DNA from: Armatimonadota bacterium
GTDB lineage: Bacteria > Armatimonadota > Fimbriimonadia > Fimbriimonadales > Fimbriimonadaceae
DNA length: 64,000 bases
Assembly (NCBI GenBank): GCA_018268395.1
Contig: JAFDWQ010000005.1
Coordinates: 186,001 to 250,000 of the forward strand
Direction: 5' to 3'
The notes beneath the pieces are model-generated. The model saw nothing but the letters and a program-made list of their open reading frames with translations. It did no database searches and was not told the DNA's origin. Position numbers and translations under genes: made by a program. The number at the start of each line of letters is the position of its first letter. Position 1 is the stretch's first letter. This document shows positions 25,926 through 35,453 of this stretch, piece by piece.

Positions 25926-27539
25926 ATGCGGAAGACCGGTCTTGCGCTCCTCGCCGTCGCCCTTCTGATCCCCCTCGGTTGCGGGCCCGGAAAATTCGCC
26001 GCTCAAGCCGACAAGGGCAAGCCGGGCGTCTTCCGTTATCCGATCGTCACGAACCCGACGACGATGGACCCGCACAAAGTCCAGGACGGCGACACGATCG
26101 ACTTGCTCCAACAGGTCTACGAGGGACTGGTAGGGTGGAGTCCGGAGAACAAGCCCGTCGGTTACCTTGCCCAGAGTTGGGAAGTGTCGACCGACGGAAA
26201 GACGTACACGTTCAAGCTTCGGGACAACGCTAAGTTCCACAACGGACGGCAAGTCACGGCCGATGACGTGAAGTGGAGCCTGGAGCGGTCGGCGAGTTCC
26301 AAACTGGCCTCGCCCGTGTCGGACAGCTATCTCGGAGGCATTCAAGGCTTCAGCGACAAGTTCGCGGGTCGGGCTCAAGAGGTGAGCGGTGTCAAAGTCG
26401 TCGACCCGTCGCACGTCGCGATCACGCTGACAAAGCCGGACCGAAACTTCCTCGGCAAGCTGACGTACCTGGTCGCGTCCGTCGTCCCGAAAGAGTCGTT
26501 TCCGCCGGAAAAGGAACTGAGCGACGTCAGCCAGGCGATCGGCAGCGGGCCGTTCAAGCTGAAGTCGTACCAGCCGAACCAACTGGTCGTACTGGAAGCC
26601 TTTAAGGAGTACCACGCCGGAGCGCCGAAGATCGACACGATCGAGCGGTTGGTGCTCGAAGACCCGACGACCCGGCTCAATAAGTTCCGCGGAGGAGAAC
26701 TCGACCTGGTCATGCTCGAGCGGGCCGACGTCGCCAGCTTGGAGAAGGATCCGGCCCTGAAGCCGATGATCCAGTTCTTCCCCCGTCCCTCCATTTTCTA
26801 CGTGGGCATGAATCAGCTCATGTACCCGCCGTTCAAGGACATCAAGGTCCGACAGGCGTTCGCGATGGCGATCGACAAGGAGAAGATCGTCAAGGAGTTG
26901 TTGAGCGGCGTGAATTCCGTGGCCTATTCGATCGTCCCGCCGAACATCCCCGGCGGCGACCGCAAAGACGCCAAATCGTTCAAATACGATCCCGAAGCGG
27001 CCAAGAAGCTTCTCGCCGACGCCGGTCATCCGGGTGGGAAGGGCCTGCCGCCGTTGGTCATGACCTTCCGCGACAACCGACCGGACATCAAGCTCGTCGC
27101 CGAAGCGGTGGCCGGCCAGATCAAGACCAACCTCGGCGTGGACGTCAAGCTTCAACAGATGGAGTGGCTCGCGTACTTGGACAAGTTCAATAAGAAGCAG
27201 CAGACGTTCTATCACATGCGTTGGGCGGCCGACTATGCCGATCCGCAGAACTTCTTGAGCCACATGCTCGCGACCTGGGGCCCCGAGAACAAGCTCGGAT
27301 ACAACAGTCCCGTTTTCGACGGCTTCTGTCGCGAAGCCGATGCGAGCCCAGAAGTGGAGAAGGTGCTCCCGCTTTACGCCCAGGCTGAGGACACCGTGCT
27401 TCAAGACGCCGTCTGGGTCCCGATCTACTTCCAGCGGGACGCCGAGCTGATCCGGCCGTGGGTCAAGGGGATCCGCGAGTCCGTGTTCGGCCACCTTCCG
27501 CACACGACGGTCTCTATCGAAGGCTCGACAGGGCCTTAG
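25926..27539 (+). CDS. Solute-binding lipoprotein of a peptide/nickel-type ABC transporter (SBP family 5)
   Basis: 537 residues. MRKTGLALLAVALLIPLGC (Cys at 19) is a lipobox. Typical SBP_bac_5 sequence follows: YPIVTNPTTMDPHKVQD, LAQSWEVSTDGKTYTFKLRDNAKFHNGRQVTADDVKWSLER and YVGMNQLMYPPFKDIKVRQAFAMAIDKEKI. It captures oligopeptides or related compounds for import. Permease genes are not adjacent; a DppF-like ATPase lies at 33382. TAAAAT at 25911-25916 ends 9 bases before the ATG, suggesting a leaderless mRNA. Confidence 0.93.
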   Translation: MRKTGLALLAVALLIPLGCGPGKFAAQADKGKPGVFRYPIVTNPTTMDPHKVQDGDTIDLLQQVYEGLVGWSPENKPVGYLAQSWEVSTDGKTYTFKLRDNAKFHNGRQVTADDVKWSLERSASSKLASPVSDSYLGGIQGFSDKFAGRAQEVSGVKVVDPSHVAITLTKPDRNFLGKLTYLVASVVPKESFPPEKELSDVSQAIGSGPFKLKSYQPNQLVVLEAFKEYHAGAPKIDTIERLVLEDPTTRLNKFRGGELDLVMLERADVASLEKDPALKPMIQFFPRPSIFYVGMNQLMYPPFKDIKVRQAFAMAIDKEKIVKELLSGVNSVAYSIVPPNIPGGDRKDAKSFKYDPEAAKKLLADAGHPGGKGLPPLVMTFRDNRPDIKLVAEAVAGQIKTNLGVDVKLQQMEWLAYLDKFNKKQQTFYHMRWAADYADPQNFLSHMLATWGPENKLGYNSPVFDGFCREADASPEVEKVLPLYAQAEDTVLQDAVWVPIYFQRDAELIRPWVKGIRESVFGHLPHTTVSIEGSTGP

Positions 27540-27617
27540 AGCACCGTTTCAGGTAGATTTGCCCGGCTCAAACCTGGCAGTTTCCCGGTCTATCGGAACA
27601 GGGACGTTGCTCCAATA

Positions 27618-27803
27618 ATGATGAGCGTGCTAGTGGCCGTGGTGATTCTCGGTTACGTGACCTGCGCGACGGCGTTCTATTGCCTGTCCGCAAAGTCGGC
27701 GCCATGGATCGAAGAAACAGGGTCCTCGGTGCCGGGTCAGCCCGTGCTCCTCGTCGTAGAAGGCGGGAGCGGCGCGACGCCTGACGTCAGAAGTGCGGCA
27801 TAA
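27618..27803 (+). CDS. Small hypothetical protein with one membrane segment
   Basis: 61 residues: a hydrophobic N-terminal helix (VLVAVVILGYVTCATAFYCL) and a Gly/Ser/Pro-rich tail. No Shine-Dalgarno and no homology recognised. It is followed by paired hairpins (27802-27835), which supports a transcribed unit, but it could be spurious. Confidence 0.4.
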   Translation: MMSVLVAVVILGYVTCATAFYCLSAKSAPWIEETGSSVPGQPVLLVVEGGSGATPDVRSAA

Positions 27804-27835
27804 GGCTCACCGAGCCTTGAGCGCCCGAGGGGCGC
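27802..27835 (+). terminator. Paired hairpins after the small ORF
   Basis: AAGGCTC/GAGCCTT (27802-27808/27812-27818) and GCGCCC/GGGCGC (27821-27826/27830-27835). No U-run; weak terminator at most. Confidence 0.4.
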
Positions 27836-27852
27836 ACTGCCTCTACAAGACA

Positions 27853-27880
27853 GACCGGATCCCGATTTCGGGGTCCGGTC
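27853..27880. terminator. 11-bp hairpin at the end of the lipoprotein gene
   Basis: GACCGGATCCC pairs with GGGGTCCGGTC around loop GATTTC, including one G-T pair. It includes part of the stop codon of the minus-strand lipoprotein gene and separates it from the plus-strand small ORF. Confidence 0.6.
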
Positions 27881-28274
27881 ACTCTTTGGGCCGCCGGGTC
27901 AGGACGACAGGCGGGTCGCCCTCGCGGACGAACACCACCGTCCCGTCCTTGTTCAAGGCGAGCTTCCTGCTCCCGGTCATGTCGCGCGTCTCAGAGGGCC
28001 GGAGCCCGTCGACTTCCCTGACGTTCAGTGTCGCGGTGTCGGAACCGTAGGAACCGCTCCCGGTCTTCGCGAAGCCCTCCTCCGTCAGCCTGAAGGTGCC
28101 GTCCGGTCGGACCGTCAAGCGGACGAGGGCGAGCGTTTCGGCCACCGACCTGTCTTCACCTGGAGGCAGGTTCAGAGGGCGCCGGCCGATCCACTCCCCG
28201 GTCCAGTCCCCTCGGTCCGAACACCCCGCCGGCACCAGTGCGCCGAGCAAGGTGACGCCTATAATCCACCTCAT
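27879..28274 (-). CDS. Putative lipoprotein of unknown function
   Basis: 131 residues starting [18 protein letters not shown], lipobox Cys at residue 18. The mature domain is a compact beta-rich module ([29 protein letters not shown]), reminiscent of small copper-resistance or NlpE-type lipoproteins, but not recognised with confidence. Its start codon lies back-to-back with that of purL: ATG (minus) is 28274-28272, and purL ATG is 28273-28275, so the two share a CATG. No room remains for a promoter between them. Confidence 0.7.
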   Translation of the reverse strand: MRWIIGVTLLGALVPAGCSDRGDWTGEWIGRRPLNLPPGEDRSVAETLALVRLTVRPDGTFRLTEEGFAKTGSGSYGSDTATLNVREVDGLRPSETRDMTGSRKLALNKDGTVVFVREGDPPVVLTRRPKE

Positions 28275-30534
28275 GACCGCCATTTCTCCGGACGTATACC
28301 TTTCCCTTGGTCTGACGCCGGAGGAGTTCCAAGAGATCCGAAAATTGTTGGGCCGGGACCCTTCGGAGACGGAACTCGGCATGTTCTCGGTGCAATGGAG
28401 CGAGCACTGCTCCTACAAGTGCTCCAAGCGCGTCCTTTCTTACTTCAAACGGTACAAAGAGGCGGTCGATGGCGAGGGGCTGGAAAACGCCGGGGTGGTC
28501 CCGATCGGAGACGGCCTCGGCGTCGTGATGAAGGTCGAATCGCACAACCACCCGTCAGCGGTCGAGCCTTATCAAGGCGCGGCGACCGGCGTCGGCGGGA
28601 TCATCCGCGACATCTTCACGATGGGCGCCCGCCCGATCGCGTCGCTGAATTCGCTCCGGTTCGGGCCGATCCGGGACGGCGACACGGAGCCGGCGACGGT
28701 CCGCCGCAACCGATACCTGTTCGAACGCGTCGTCGCCGGAATCGCCGGATATGGGAACTGCGTGGGCGTGCCCACGGTCGCGGGGGAAGTGTCGTTCCAC
28801 CGCCGGTACAGCGGAAACCCGCTCGTCAACGCCATGGCGGTCGGGCTCCTTAAGACCGACGCCGTCGCGACGGCGGGCGCGCAAGGCGAGGGCAACCCTG
28901 TGATCTATCTCGGGTCGGCCACGGGCAAGGACGGCATCCACGGGGCCAGCTTTGCAAGCGAGGTCTTAGGCGAAGACAGCGAATCCAAGCGGCCCAACGT
29001 CCAGATCGGCGATCCCTTCGCGGAAAAACTCCTGATCGAGGCGACGCTCGAGGCGTTACAGACCGGTGCCGTCCAGTCGATCCAGGACATGGGTGCGGCC
29101 GGATTGACCTGCTCGACCACTGAGATGTCGTCCAAGGGCAGGGTGGGAATGGAGATCGACCTCGACCTCGTCCCGATGCGCGAGTCCGACATGACCGCGT
29201 ACGAGCTGATGCTGAGCGAAAGTCAGGAACGGATGCTCTGCGTGGCCCACCGGGGCCGCGAACGCGAGGTCATCGACGTTTTCGCCAAGTGGGGCCTTGC
29301 CGCTGTCGTGATCGGTCGGGTGACGGACGACGGACGGGTCAAGGTCTGGCGCCATGGAAAGCTCGAGGTCGACGCGCCGAGCCTGGCTTTCACCGACGGG
29401 TGCCCGTCCTTGGCCTTGCCGACGCATGAACCGGCCCGGTATGCGGAGTCCGCGACGTTCGATCCGGCCGGACTGGCGGAGACCGACCCGCTCCAGGCCC
29501 TGGAGACCCTCGTATCGTCGCCGGATCTGGCCTCGAAACGTTGGGTGTACCGCCAGTACGACCAGTCCGTGCAGACCCAGACGGCGCTTCTGCCGGGCGA
29601 CGGGGACGCGGCCGTCCTCTGCCCGCGAGGGACGCGGAAAGGTCTGGCCCTCAAGATCGACGGGAACTCCCGATGGGTCGCCCAAGACCCTTACGTGGGC
29701 GGCTTGCTCGCGGTCGTCGAAGCCGCCCGCAACGTAGCGTGTACGGGCGCCATGCCCGTGGCGGTAACGGACGGCCTCAACTACGGGAATCCGAAAGATC
29801 CAGAAGTCTATTGGGAGTTCGAGCGCAGCGTCCGCGGCTTGGCCGACGCCGCCGAAGCCCTGGAGACGCCCGTCGTCAGCGGCAACGTCAGTTTCTACAA
29901 CGAGAGCGAACTGGGCGAAGTCCCGCCGACACCCCTGATCGGCATGTTGGGGGTGATGGACGACGCATCGAAACGGGTCGGCGGGACGCTGCGCCCAGAT
30001 CAAGACGTGTACGCTTTGACGTGCGGCGTAGACAGCGGTCCGCAACAGGGACTCGGCGCCAGTTCCTACCTTGCCGAAGTGCACGGGATCGAGGACGGTC
30101 GTCCCGTCGCCCCCGACTTGATGCTTGAAAGGGCCTTGCACGCCACGCTCGTCAGGATGGCGTCCGAAGGCGCTGTATCGGGTTGCCACGACTCGAGCGA
30201 AGGAGGGGCCGCGTTCGCCCTGGCCGAAATGGTCATCAGATCTGGCGCGGGCCTCAAGGCCGACGTTGCCGGTTTGCCCGGATTGGGGAGCCGGACGGAC
30301 GCCCGCTTGTTCGGCGAAGTTCCAGGAACGGTGTTCCTCGGCGCCGACCCTGGTCAAGAGGAGCGGCTGTCCGGGCTCGTCGAACCCGGTCTTCAGCTTG
30401 TACGCATCGGACGGACGGACGGTTCGGGAACGTTCGAACTGAGCGGGAACGGTCGCGTCCTTCTTTCCGTCCAAACCTGTAGGCTTGAGGGATTGTACGA
30501 ATCGGGCATACCGGCATCATTGGGGGATTCCTGA
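28273..30534 (+). CDS. purL: Phosphoribosylformylglycinamidine synthase subunit PurL (small type)
   Basis: 753 residues, the PurL of the PurLQS type. Makes FGAM from FGAR, ATP and glutamine-derived ammonia in purine synthesis. [12 protein letters not shown] with the catalytic-site His, [28 protein letters not shown] (ATP/Mg loop), [14 protein letters not shown], and the second half repeat [16 protein letters not shown] are visible. ATG at 28273 gives the normal N-terminus and overlaps the divergent lipoprotein start codon. purQ and purS are not adjacent. Confidence 0.96.
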   Translation: MTAISPDVYLSLGLTPEEFQEIRKLLGRDPSETELGMFSVQWSEHCSYKCSKRVLSYFKRYKEAVDGEGLENAGVVPIGDGLGVVMKVESHNHPSAVEPYQGAATGVGGIIRDIFTMGARPIASLNSLRFGPIRDGDTEPATVRRNRYLFERVVAGIAGYGNCVGVPTVAGEVSFHRRYSGNPLVNAMAVGLLKTDAVATAGAQGEGNPVIYLGSATGKDGIHGASFASEVLGEDSESKRPNVQIGDPFAEKLLIEATLEALQTGAVQSIQDMGAAGLTCSTTEMSSKGRVGMEIDLDLVPMRESDMTAYELMLSESQERMLCVAHRGREREVIDVFAKWGLAAVVIGRVTDDGRVKVWRHGKLEVDAPSLAFTDGCPSLALPTHEPARYAESATFDPAGLAETDPLQALETLVSSPDLASKRWVYRQYDQSVQTQTALLPGDGDAAVLCPRGTRKGLALKIDGNSRWVAQDPYVGGLLAVVEAARNVACTGAMPVAVTDGLNYGNPKDPEVYWEFERSVRGLADAAEALETPVVSGNVSFYNESELGEVPPTPLIGMLGVMDDASKRVGGTLRPDQDVYALTCGVDSGPQQGLGASSYLAEVHGIEDGRPVAPDLMLERALHATLVRMASEGAVSGCHDSSEGGAAFALAEMVIRSGAGLKADVAGLPGLGSRTDARLFGEVPGTVFLGADPGQEERLSGLVEPGLQLVRIGRTDGSGTFELSGNGRVLLSVQTCRLEGLYESGIPASLGDS

Positions 30535-30553
30535 CCGGAGATTTGCCGGATTG

Positions 30554-30569
30554 ACGGGCAGAGGCCCGT
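30554..30569 (+). terminator. Small hairpin after purL
   Basis: ACGGGC/GCCCGT 6-bp stem with AGAG loop, 19 bases after the purL stop, without U-tract. Confidence 0.35.
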
Positions 30570-30645
30570 GTCTCGGGCAGGGGCGGCACGCCTCGTGCTT
30601 TAATGAGACCAAGGCCCTTAGGTTCTATTCGCGGGGATTGAGACA

Positions 30646-32544
30646 ATGAAGAAGATTGTTGCGGCCATTTGTGCCTGTGCGTTGCTGACCGTGGCGCAAT
30701 CGGCGTTCGCACAGGAGCAGCCCAAGCAGCCGAAACCGTCGCGGGCGTTCCTCGCAGGCGTCGTGTCGGCCGTCAAGCTTTATACCGAGAAGAGCGATGC
30801 TCCAGCGGCGGTCAAGGCGCTCGGCGAACTGGAGAAGAAGGAGCCGGGCAACTTCTACGTCAATTCTTGGCTCGGCTACATCCACATGCAGGAGGGCCGG
30901 TACGAGGACGCCGTCGCTCCGTATCGGGCCGCCCAGAAAGCCGATCCGAGCGACACCGTCACGATGACCAACCTTGCGGTGTGCTTGGACAAAGCGGGCC
31001 GGAAGGACGAAGCGTACGAGGCTTATCGTGCGCTGAACGCGGCGAAACCGGGGAACGCGACGGTCCTTAACAAACTCGGCCTTTTGAGCCTGGACCGGAA
31101 CGACGCTGCCGGCGCGGTCGCTTACCTCGAAGAGGCGGACAAGGCGTCCCCGAACGACAAGGTCATCGTGGGCAACCTGGCTTCGGCCTACATGAAGGCG
31201 AAGGAGACCGACAAAGGGATCGCGACCTACGACCGCCTCGTGGCCCTCGAACCGGACCGGGAGACGCTGGTCGCCGCGCTGTCGTGGCTCGGATTCGCCG
31301 CCGTCCAGAACAAGCAGTACGACAAGTCGATCGGTTACCTGGAACGGGCCCGCGAACTGAGGGAGAACGACCTCGAGGTCCTCAACAACCTCGCGAACGC
31401 CTATGCGAACGTGACCCCGCCCCAGACCGAAAAAGCGGCCGCCGCCTATCGCCAAATGGTGGCGTCCGATCCGAACCTCTACGAGCCTTGGTACAACTTG
31501 GGCGTCCTCTATCTCAAGCAAGAAGACGCCGACCGGGCGATCGAAGCGAACCAGCAGGCCTTGAAGCGCAAGCCGGGCGAGCCGTTCGCTTCGAACAACC
31601 TGGGCCGTGCGTACGAAATGAAGGGGCAGACGCAATTGGCGGCCGAAAGCTATGCCGCCGCGTCGAACGCCGATCCGAAGTCCGTGCTGTTCGCCCACAA
31701 CGCCGGCGTCGCGTTCGCGGCGGCCAAAGACGATCTGAAGGCGATCAAGTACTTGGAGCGGGCCGTCGCATTGGGCGACGAGGACCCGGACGTGGTGTTC
31801 GTCTTGGGAGAGCTCTATGGACGCAACGGTCGGACGGAAGAGGCCGCAGAACTCTTGGTCAAGGCGACCGACCGGATCCAGAACAGGGCCGACCTGTGGT
31901 TCAACCTGGGCGTCGCCAAGCAGAAGAAGGGGGACACCGAAGGGGCTGCGGAGTGCTACCGCAAAGCCCTTGAGATCAAGCCCGACGACATCGATGCGAA
32001 CCAGAACCTCGCTCTGATCCTGTGGAAGAAGGGCGACGTCGCTGGAGCGACGACCCTGTTCGCAAAGGTCGCGGGCATGAACCCGTCGAGCATCGACGCG
32101 AAACTCAACTTGGCCGCCGCGTATTACAAGGGCGGACGGGTCGAAGACGCTGTCGACCTGTGGAAGCAGGTGCTGCAAGCACAACCGAAACGCACCGACG
32201 TCCGTCTGAACCTGGCTTCGACCTTGTGGTCCCAAGGCGATTATGAAGGCGCCCACGTCCATTACAAAGCGGCACTGGCCGAGCGGCCGAAAGACGCGAT
32301 GGCGTTGAACGGCGTCGGCCTGTGGCAGTTGCGCGAAAGCAAGACGTCGGACGCTGTCGCCAGCTTCCGGGCCGCCGTGGAATCGAACCCGAAATACCTG
32401 CCTGCCTACAACAACCTGGCCGTGGCGCTAGAGCGTTTGAACAAGCGCGCCGAAGCGATCGCCGTCCTGGAAAGGGCCGTGAAGATCGATCCGAGATACG
32501 AAGACGCGCAGAGGAACCTGAAACGCCTGAAGTCCGCCGGGTAA
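30646..32544 (+). CDS. Exported TPR-repeat protein
   Basis: 632 residues. Signal peptide (MKKIVAAICACALLTVAQSAFAQE; cleavage probably after AFA). The rest is at least a dozen TPR motifs, for example NSWLGYIHMQEGRYEDAVAPYRAAQ, LWFNLGVAKQKKGDTEGAAECYRKALEIKP and YNNLAVALERLNKRAEAIAVLERAVKIDP. A super-helical protein-interaction scaffold in the periplasm; partners unknown. The next gene, nadK, begins 10 bases downstream. Confidence 0.88.
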   Translation: MKKIVAAICACALLTVAQSAFAQEQPKQPKPSRAFLAGVVSAVKLYTEKSDAPAAVKALGELEKKEPGNFYVNSWLGYIHMQEGRYEDAVAPYRAAQKADPSDTVTMTNLAVCLDKAGRKDEAYEAYRALNAAKPGNATVLNKLGLLSLDRNDAAGAVAYLEEADKASPNDKVIVGNLASAYMKAKETDKGIATYDRLVALEPDRETLVAALSWLGFAAVQNKQYDKSIGYLERARELRENDLEVLNNLANAYANVTPPQTEKAAAAYRQMVASDPNLYEPWYNLGVLYLKQEDADRAIEANQQALKRKPGEPFASNNLGRAYEMKGQTQLAAESYAAASNADPKSVLFAHNAGVAFAAAKDDLKAIKYLERAVALGDEDPDVVFVLGELYGRNGRTEEAAELLVKATDRIQNRADLWFNLGVAKQKKGDTEGAAECYRKALEIKPDDIDANQNLALILWKKGDVAGATTLFAKVAGMNPSSIDAKLNLAAAYYKGGRVEDAVDLWKQVLQAQPKRTDVRLNLASTLWSQGDYEGAHVHYKAALAERPKDAMALNGVGLWQLRESKTSDAVASFRAAVESNPKYLPAYNNLAVALERLNKRAEAIAVLERAVKIDPRYEDAQRNLKRLKSAG

Positions 32545-32554
32545 GACTCTCGGC

Positions 32555-33415
32555 GTGAGGGTCAACCTTCTCGTCAACCTTTACCGACCGGACGCCATAC
32601 GGGCCGCCAAGTCGACGGCCGAATGGCTCCGGTCGCGCGGCGTCACGGTCGGCTCCGACCGCGAAGGCGCCGCCAGCCTGGGGGTCGAATCCTTGGCTCC
32701 GGACGAACTGGCGCACGCCGACCTCATGATCACGTTCGGCGGTGACGGCACCTTGATCCATGCCGCCCACATCTGTGCGGCTGAAGGGACGCCCGTCCTG
32801 GGCGTGTACTACGGACAGTTCGGTTTTGTGACCCAGGTCGAACCTGAGGAGACCGGCGCGGCGCTCAGCCAGTTCATGGACGGCCAGGCTTCGATCGACG
32901 AACGGATGATGATCCAGACCGACCTCATACGGGAGGACAAAGTCGTCGCCACGCTCCACTCCCTGAACGAGTCGGCGGTCCAAAGATCGGCCACGACCCG
33001 GATGCTCACGTTCGACACCCGGGTGAACGGCCGACTCCTCGCCCGTTATCCGGCCGACGGCGTCATGGTGTCGACCCCGACGGGGTCGACGGCCTATGCT
33101 CTGTCCGCAGGCGGGCCTGTGGTGGACCCGTCGATGGAAGCTATCCTCATCACGGCCATCATGCCGCACACCCTCTCCGCCCGTCCCCTCGTCCTCCGCT
33201 CGGACTCTCTGATCGAGATCCGCGTGGAGACGCGCGGCGATGCGGTGCTCTCCTGCGACGGTCAAAGCCGCTTGCACCTTCTGAGCGGAGACTTGGTCAG
33301 GGTGACGAAGTCGCCCCGGAAGACCCGCCTGGTCTCGGTCGACGAGCAGGACTTCCTCGAAAAGCTCTCGGACCGGTTACGGTGGAGCCAGGGCCGCCGG
33401 GAGGACGACTTCTGA
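32555..33415 (+). CDS. nadK: NAD kinase
   Basis: 286 residues. ATP-dependent phosphorylation of NAD to NADP. The GGDGT loop (ITFGGDGTLIHA) with the catalytic Asp, LNESAVQRSA, and the diagnostic YPADGVMVSTPTGSTAYALSAGGPVVDP are present. GTG start at 32555. The canonical GINxGxLGF reads GVYYGQFGF, a variation at the adenine-loop Asn. The downstream ABC ATPase overlaps its 3' end by 34 bases. Confidence 0.94.
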   Translation: MRVNLLVNLYRPDAIRAAKSTAEWLRSRGVTVGSDREGAASLGVESLAPDELAHADLMITFGGDGTLIHAAHICAAEGTPVLGVYYGQFGFVTQVEPEETGAALSQFMDGQASIDERMMIQTDLIREDKVVATLHSLNESAVQRSATTRMLTFDTRVNGRLLARYPADGVMVSTPTGSTAYALSAGGPVVDPSMEAILITAIMPHTLSARPLVLRSDSLIEIRVETRGDAVLSCDGQSRLHLLSGDLVRVTKSPRKTRLVSVDEQDFLEKLSDRLRWSQGRREDDF

Positions 33416-34335
33416 GCCTTCTCGAAGTCGACGGGGCCCAGGTCTCCTTCCGCGTCCGAGGAGGCGAGGTCAGGGCCTTGGACGGCGTCAGCCTGTGCGT
33501 CGAGCCGGGAGAGACCGTCGCCGTCGTCGGCGAGTCCGGATGCGGCAAGACGACGCTCGCCAGGGCCGTCCTCGGGCTCCAACCGTTGAGCGGCGGTTCG
33601 ATCACGGTCGCAGGTCGGGCCGTGAAAGGTGTCGAGCGTGGACAAGCTTCGACGGTCGGTATGGTCTGGCAAGACCCGTACGCCAGTTTGGACCCTCGCT
33701 GGAAGATCCAGGACGTCATCGCTGAACCGCTGAAGCTCGCGGACAAAGACGGCGACGTGTCTTCGGTCTTGACCGAGGTCGGATTGGACGCGACGTTCGC
33801 CGAGCGCTATCCGCACCAGCTCAGCGGCGGTCAACGGCAACGGGTGGCCATCGGACGGGCCCTGGCCCTCCGTCCGCCGCTCGTCATTTGTGACGAACCG
33901 ACGGCGGCGCTCGACCTCAGCATGCAGGCCCAGATCCTGAACCTGCTTCGAGACCTGCAGAAGTCGCTCGACTGTGCCTTCCTTTATATCTCGCACGATC
34001 TGACGACGGTGCGCTTCCTTGCCGACCGGGTCGCCGTGATGTACCTGGGCCGGATCGTCGAAGAAGGGCCGACGGACAAAGTGTTCGGCCGTCCCGAGCA
34101 TCCGTACACGGCTGCCTTGATGGCGTCGGCGCCGACGCTGGAGACGTTAGGGACTTTGCCCGAAACGGCGAAAGGGGAAGTGCCTGATCCGCGTAGAATC
34201 GGCGCAGGTTGCCGGTTCGCGTCCCGGTGCCCTCGCGTCGATGACGAGTGTCGCCTCGCGGCTCCGGCCCTCGTCGGGAACGACGGGCACCGGGTGGCGT
34301 GTTTCCACCCATTGGTCGAAACGTCCGCCGAGTGA
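33382..34335 (+). CDS. Oligopeptide/dipeptide ABC transporter ATP-binding protein (DppF/OppF type)
   Basis: 317 residues. Walker A GESGCGKTT, Q-loop MVWQDPYASLDPR, signature LSGGQRQRVAIGRALA, Walker B LVICDEPTAALD, H-loop ISHDLTTVRF, then the oligo_HPY C-terminal domain (HPYTAALMASAPTLE) with a Cys pattern CRFASRCPRVDDEC typical of OppF/DppF. GTG start at 33382, inside the nadK 3' end. No OppB/C permeases or OppD sister nearby. It may serve the SBP at 25926; unproven. Confidence 0.92.
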   Translation: MEPGPPGGRLLSLLEVDGAQVSFRVRGGEVRALDGVSLCVEPGETVAVVGESGCGKTTLARAVLGLQPLSGGSITVAGRAVKGVERGQASTVGMVWQDPYASLDPRWKIQDVIAEPLKLADKDGDVSSVLTEVGLDATFAERYPHQLSGGQRQRVAIGRALALRPPLVICDEPTAALDLSMQAQILNLLRDLQKSLDCAFLYISHDLTTVRFLADRVAVMYLGRIVEEGPTDKVFGRPEHPYTAALMASAPTLETLGTLPETAKGEVPDPRRIGAGCRFASRCPRVDDECRLAAPALVGNDGHRVACFHPLVETSAE

Positions 34336-34388
34336 ATCGTTCTCGGCACGTCTACCGTCTGATAGACGCCTTAACCTGTTATTAAGAA

Positions 34389-35060
34389 ATGGAACAGACC
34401 CCGGCCCAGCGACCCGCGTATAACCGAGAGATCGGCGAGTTGGAACAGAGCGTCATCGAAATGGCGAGCGGCGCTGAGTCGATGGTGACGCGTGCCGTCG
34501 ACGCCCTCCAGAGGTTGGACGTCTCCTTGGCCCGGGAAGTCTTGAACGACGACGATGACATCGACGTCATGGAGATCGAACTGGAGCAGCGGTGCCTTCG
34601 CCTGCTGGCCCTCCAGCAACCGATGGCGCGGGACCTGCGCGAGATCGGGACGGTCATCAAGATCGTCACCGATATCGAGAGGATCGGCGACCTCGCCGTC
34701 GACATCGCCAAGATCTGTATGAAAGTCGAGCACGAGCTCGGTGCGACGAACTACGTCGACGTGCCGTTGATGGCCAACGTCGCGAGGCAAATGATCCGCC
34801 AATCCATCCAGATGTTCGTCCGGAAGGAAACCGAGCCGTTCGACGATCTGCAGAAGTTGGAAGACCGTGTCGACGAGTTGTACCGGACCCTGCGCAGCCA
34901 GATCTTCGACTACATGATCAAGAACCCCGACCAGGTCGTCGCCGCCGGCTGGCTCCTTTTGGCGATCCATCACATCGAACGGATCGCCGACCATGCCCTC
35001 AACATCGGCGAGCGGACGTACTTCATGGTCACCGGACAGGCGTCGAAGAAGGTCGGTTGA
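34389..35060 (+). CDS. phoU: Phosphate transport regulator PhoU
   Basis: 223 residues forming two PhoU three-helix repeats: LEQSVIEMASGAESMVTRAVDAL and later MIRQSIQMFVRKETEPFDD. The metal-binding motifs IVTDIERIGDLAVDIAK and IHHIERIADHALNIGE are intact. PhoU restrains the Pst transporter and the PhoR kinase; neither is in the window. A CTTAA-N7-TTAAG palindrome (34370-34386) lies just upstream. FKBP follows by one base. Confidence 0.95.
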   Translation: MEQTPAQRPAYNREIGELEQSVIEMASGAESMVTRAVDALQRLDVSLAREVLNDDDDIDVMEIELEQRCLRLLALQQPMARDLREIGTVIKIVTDIERIGDLAVDIAKICMKVEHELGATNYVDVPLMANVARQMIRQSIQMFVRKETEPFDDLQKLEDRVDELYRTLRSQIFDYMIKNPDQVVAAGWLLLAIHHIERIADHALNIGERTYFMVTGQASKKVG

Positions 35061-35061
35061 C

Positions 35062-35442
35062 GTGGTCGGGGCCCTCGTCCTCACGTTCCTTTACGTTCAA
35101 GACCCGGTCCAGACACCCTTCCCGTTCACGGACGTCAAGGTCGGCTCGGGAAAAGCCGCCGGGCTTGGCGACCGCGTGACCGTCCACCTTCATGTCCGAA
35201 CGGAAGACGGCAAAGTCATCGTCGATTCGGTCAAACGGAGACAGACCTACACGTTCCTATTGAAAGCCCGACCGGACCAGAAGTGGACCGAAGCGGTCGT
35301 CGGAATGAAGCCGGGCGGCGTGCGCAGGATCCGGTTGACGCCGGAACAAGGATGGGGCAAGACGGGCAATCCGCCCGTGGTCCCTCCTGACGCCACGCTT
35401 GTCGTCACCGTCACGGTCAAGGCCGTCACCCCCTCGGAGTAG
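35062..35442 (+). CDS. FKBP-type peptidyl-prolyl cis-trans isomerase
   Basis: 126 residues. Starts with a hydrophobic segment (VGALVLTFLYVQ), probably a signal or anchor, then one FKBP domain: GKAAGLGDRVTVHLHVRTEDGKVIVDS, WTEAVVGMKPGGVRRIRLTPEQGWG, and the final PDATLVVTVTVKAV strand. FKBP Phe/Trp core residues are partly substituted, so activity could be weak. GTG start at 35062 right after phoU. Confidence 0.87.
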   Translation: MVGALVLTFLYVQDPVQTPFPFTDVKVGSGKAAGLGDRVTVHLHVRTEDGKVIVDSVKRRQTYTFLLKARPDQKWTEAVVGMKPGGVRRIRLTPEQGWGKTGNPPVVPPDATLVVTVTVKAVTPSE

Positions 35443-35453
35443 ACTCCCGCCCG

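Noticed and set aside
34345-34388. PHO box upstream of phoU
   Set aside because: A CTTAA-N7-TTAAG palindrome is present, but it does not show the direct-repeat PHO box pattern clearly enough to call.
35440-35445. TAGACT as promoter of wzm
   Set aside because: The hexamer overlaps the FKBP stop codon and the genes are 11 bases apart, so it may be coincidental; it is listed in the leaderless pattern but not called as a promoter.
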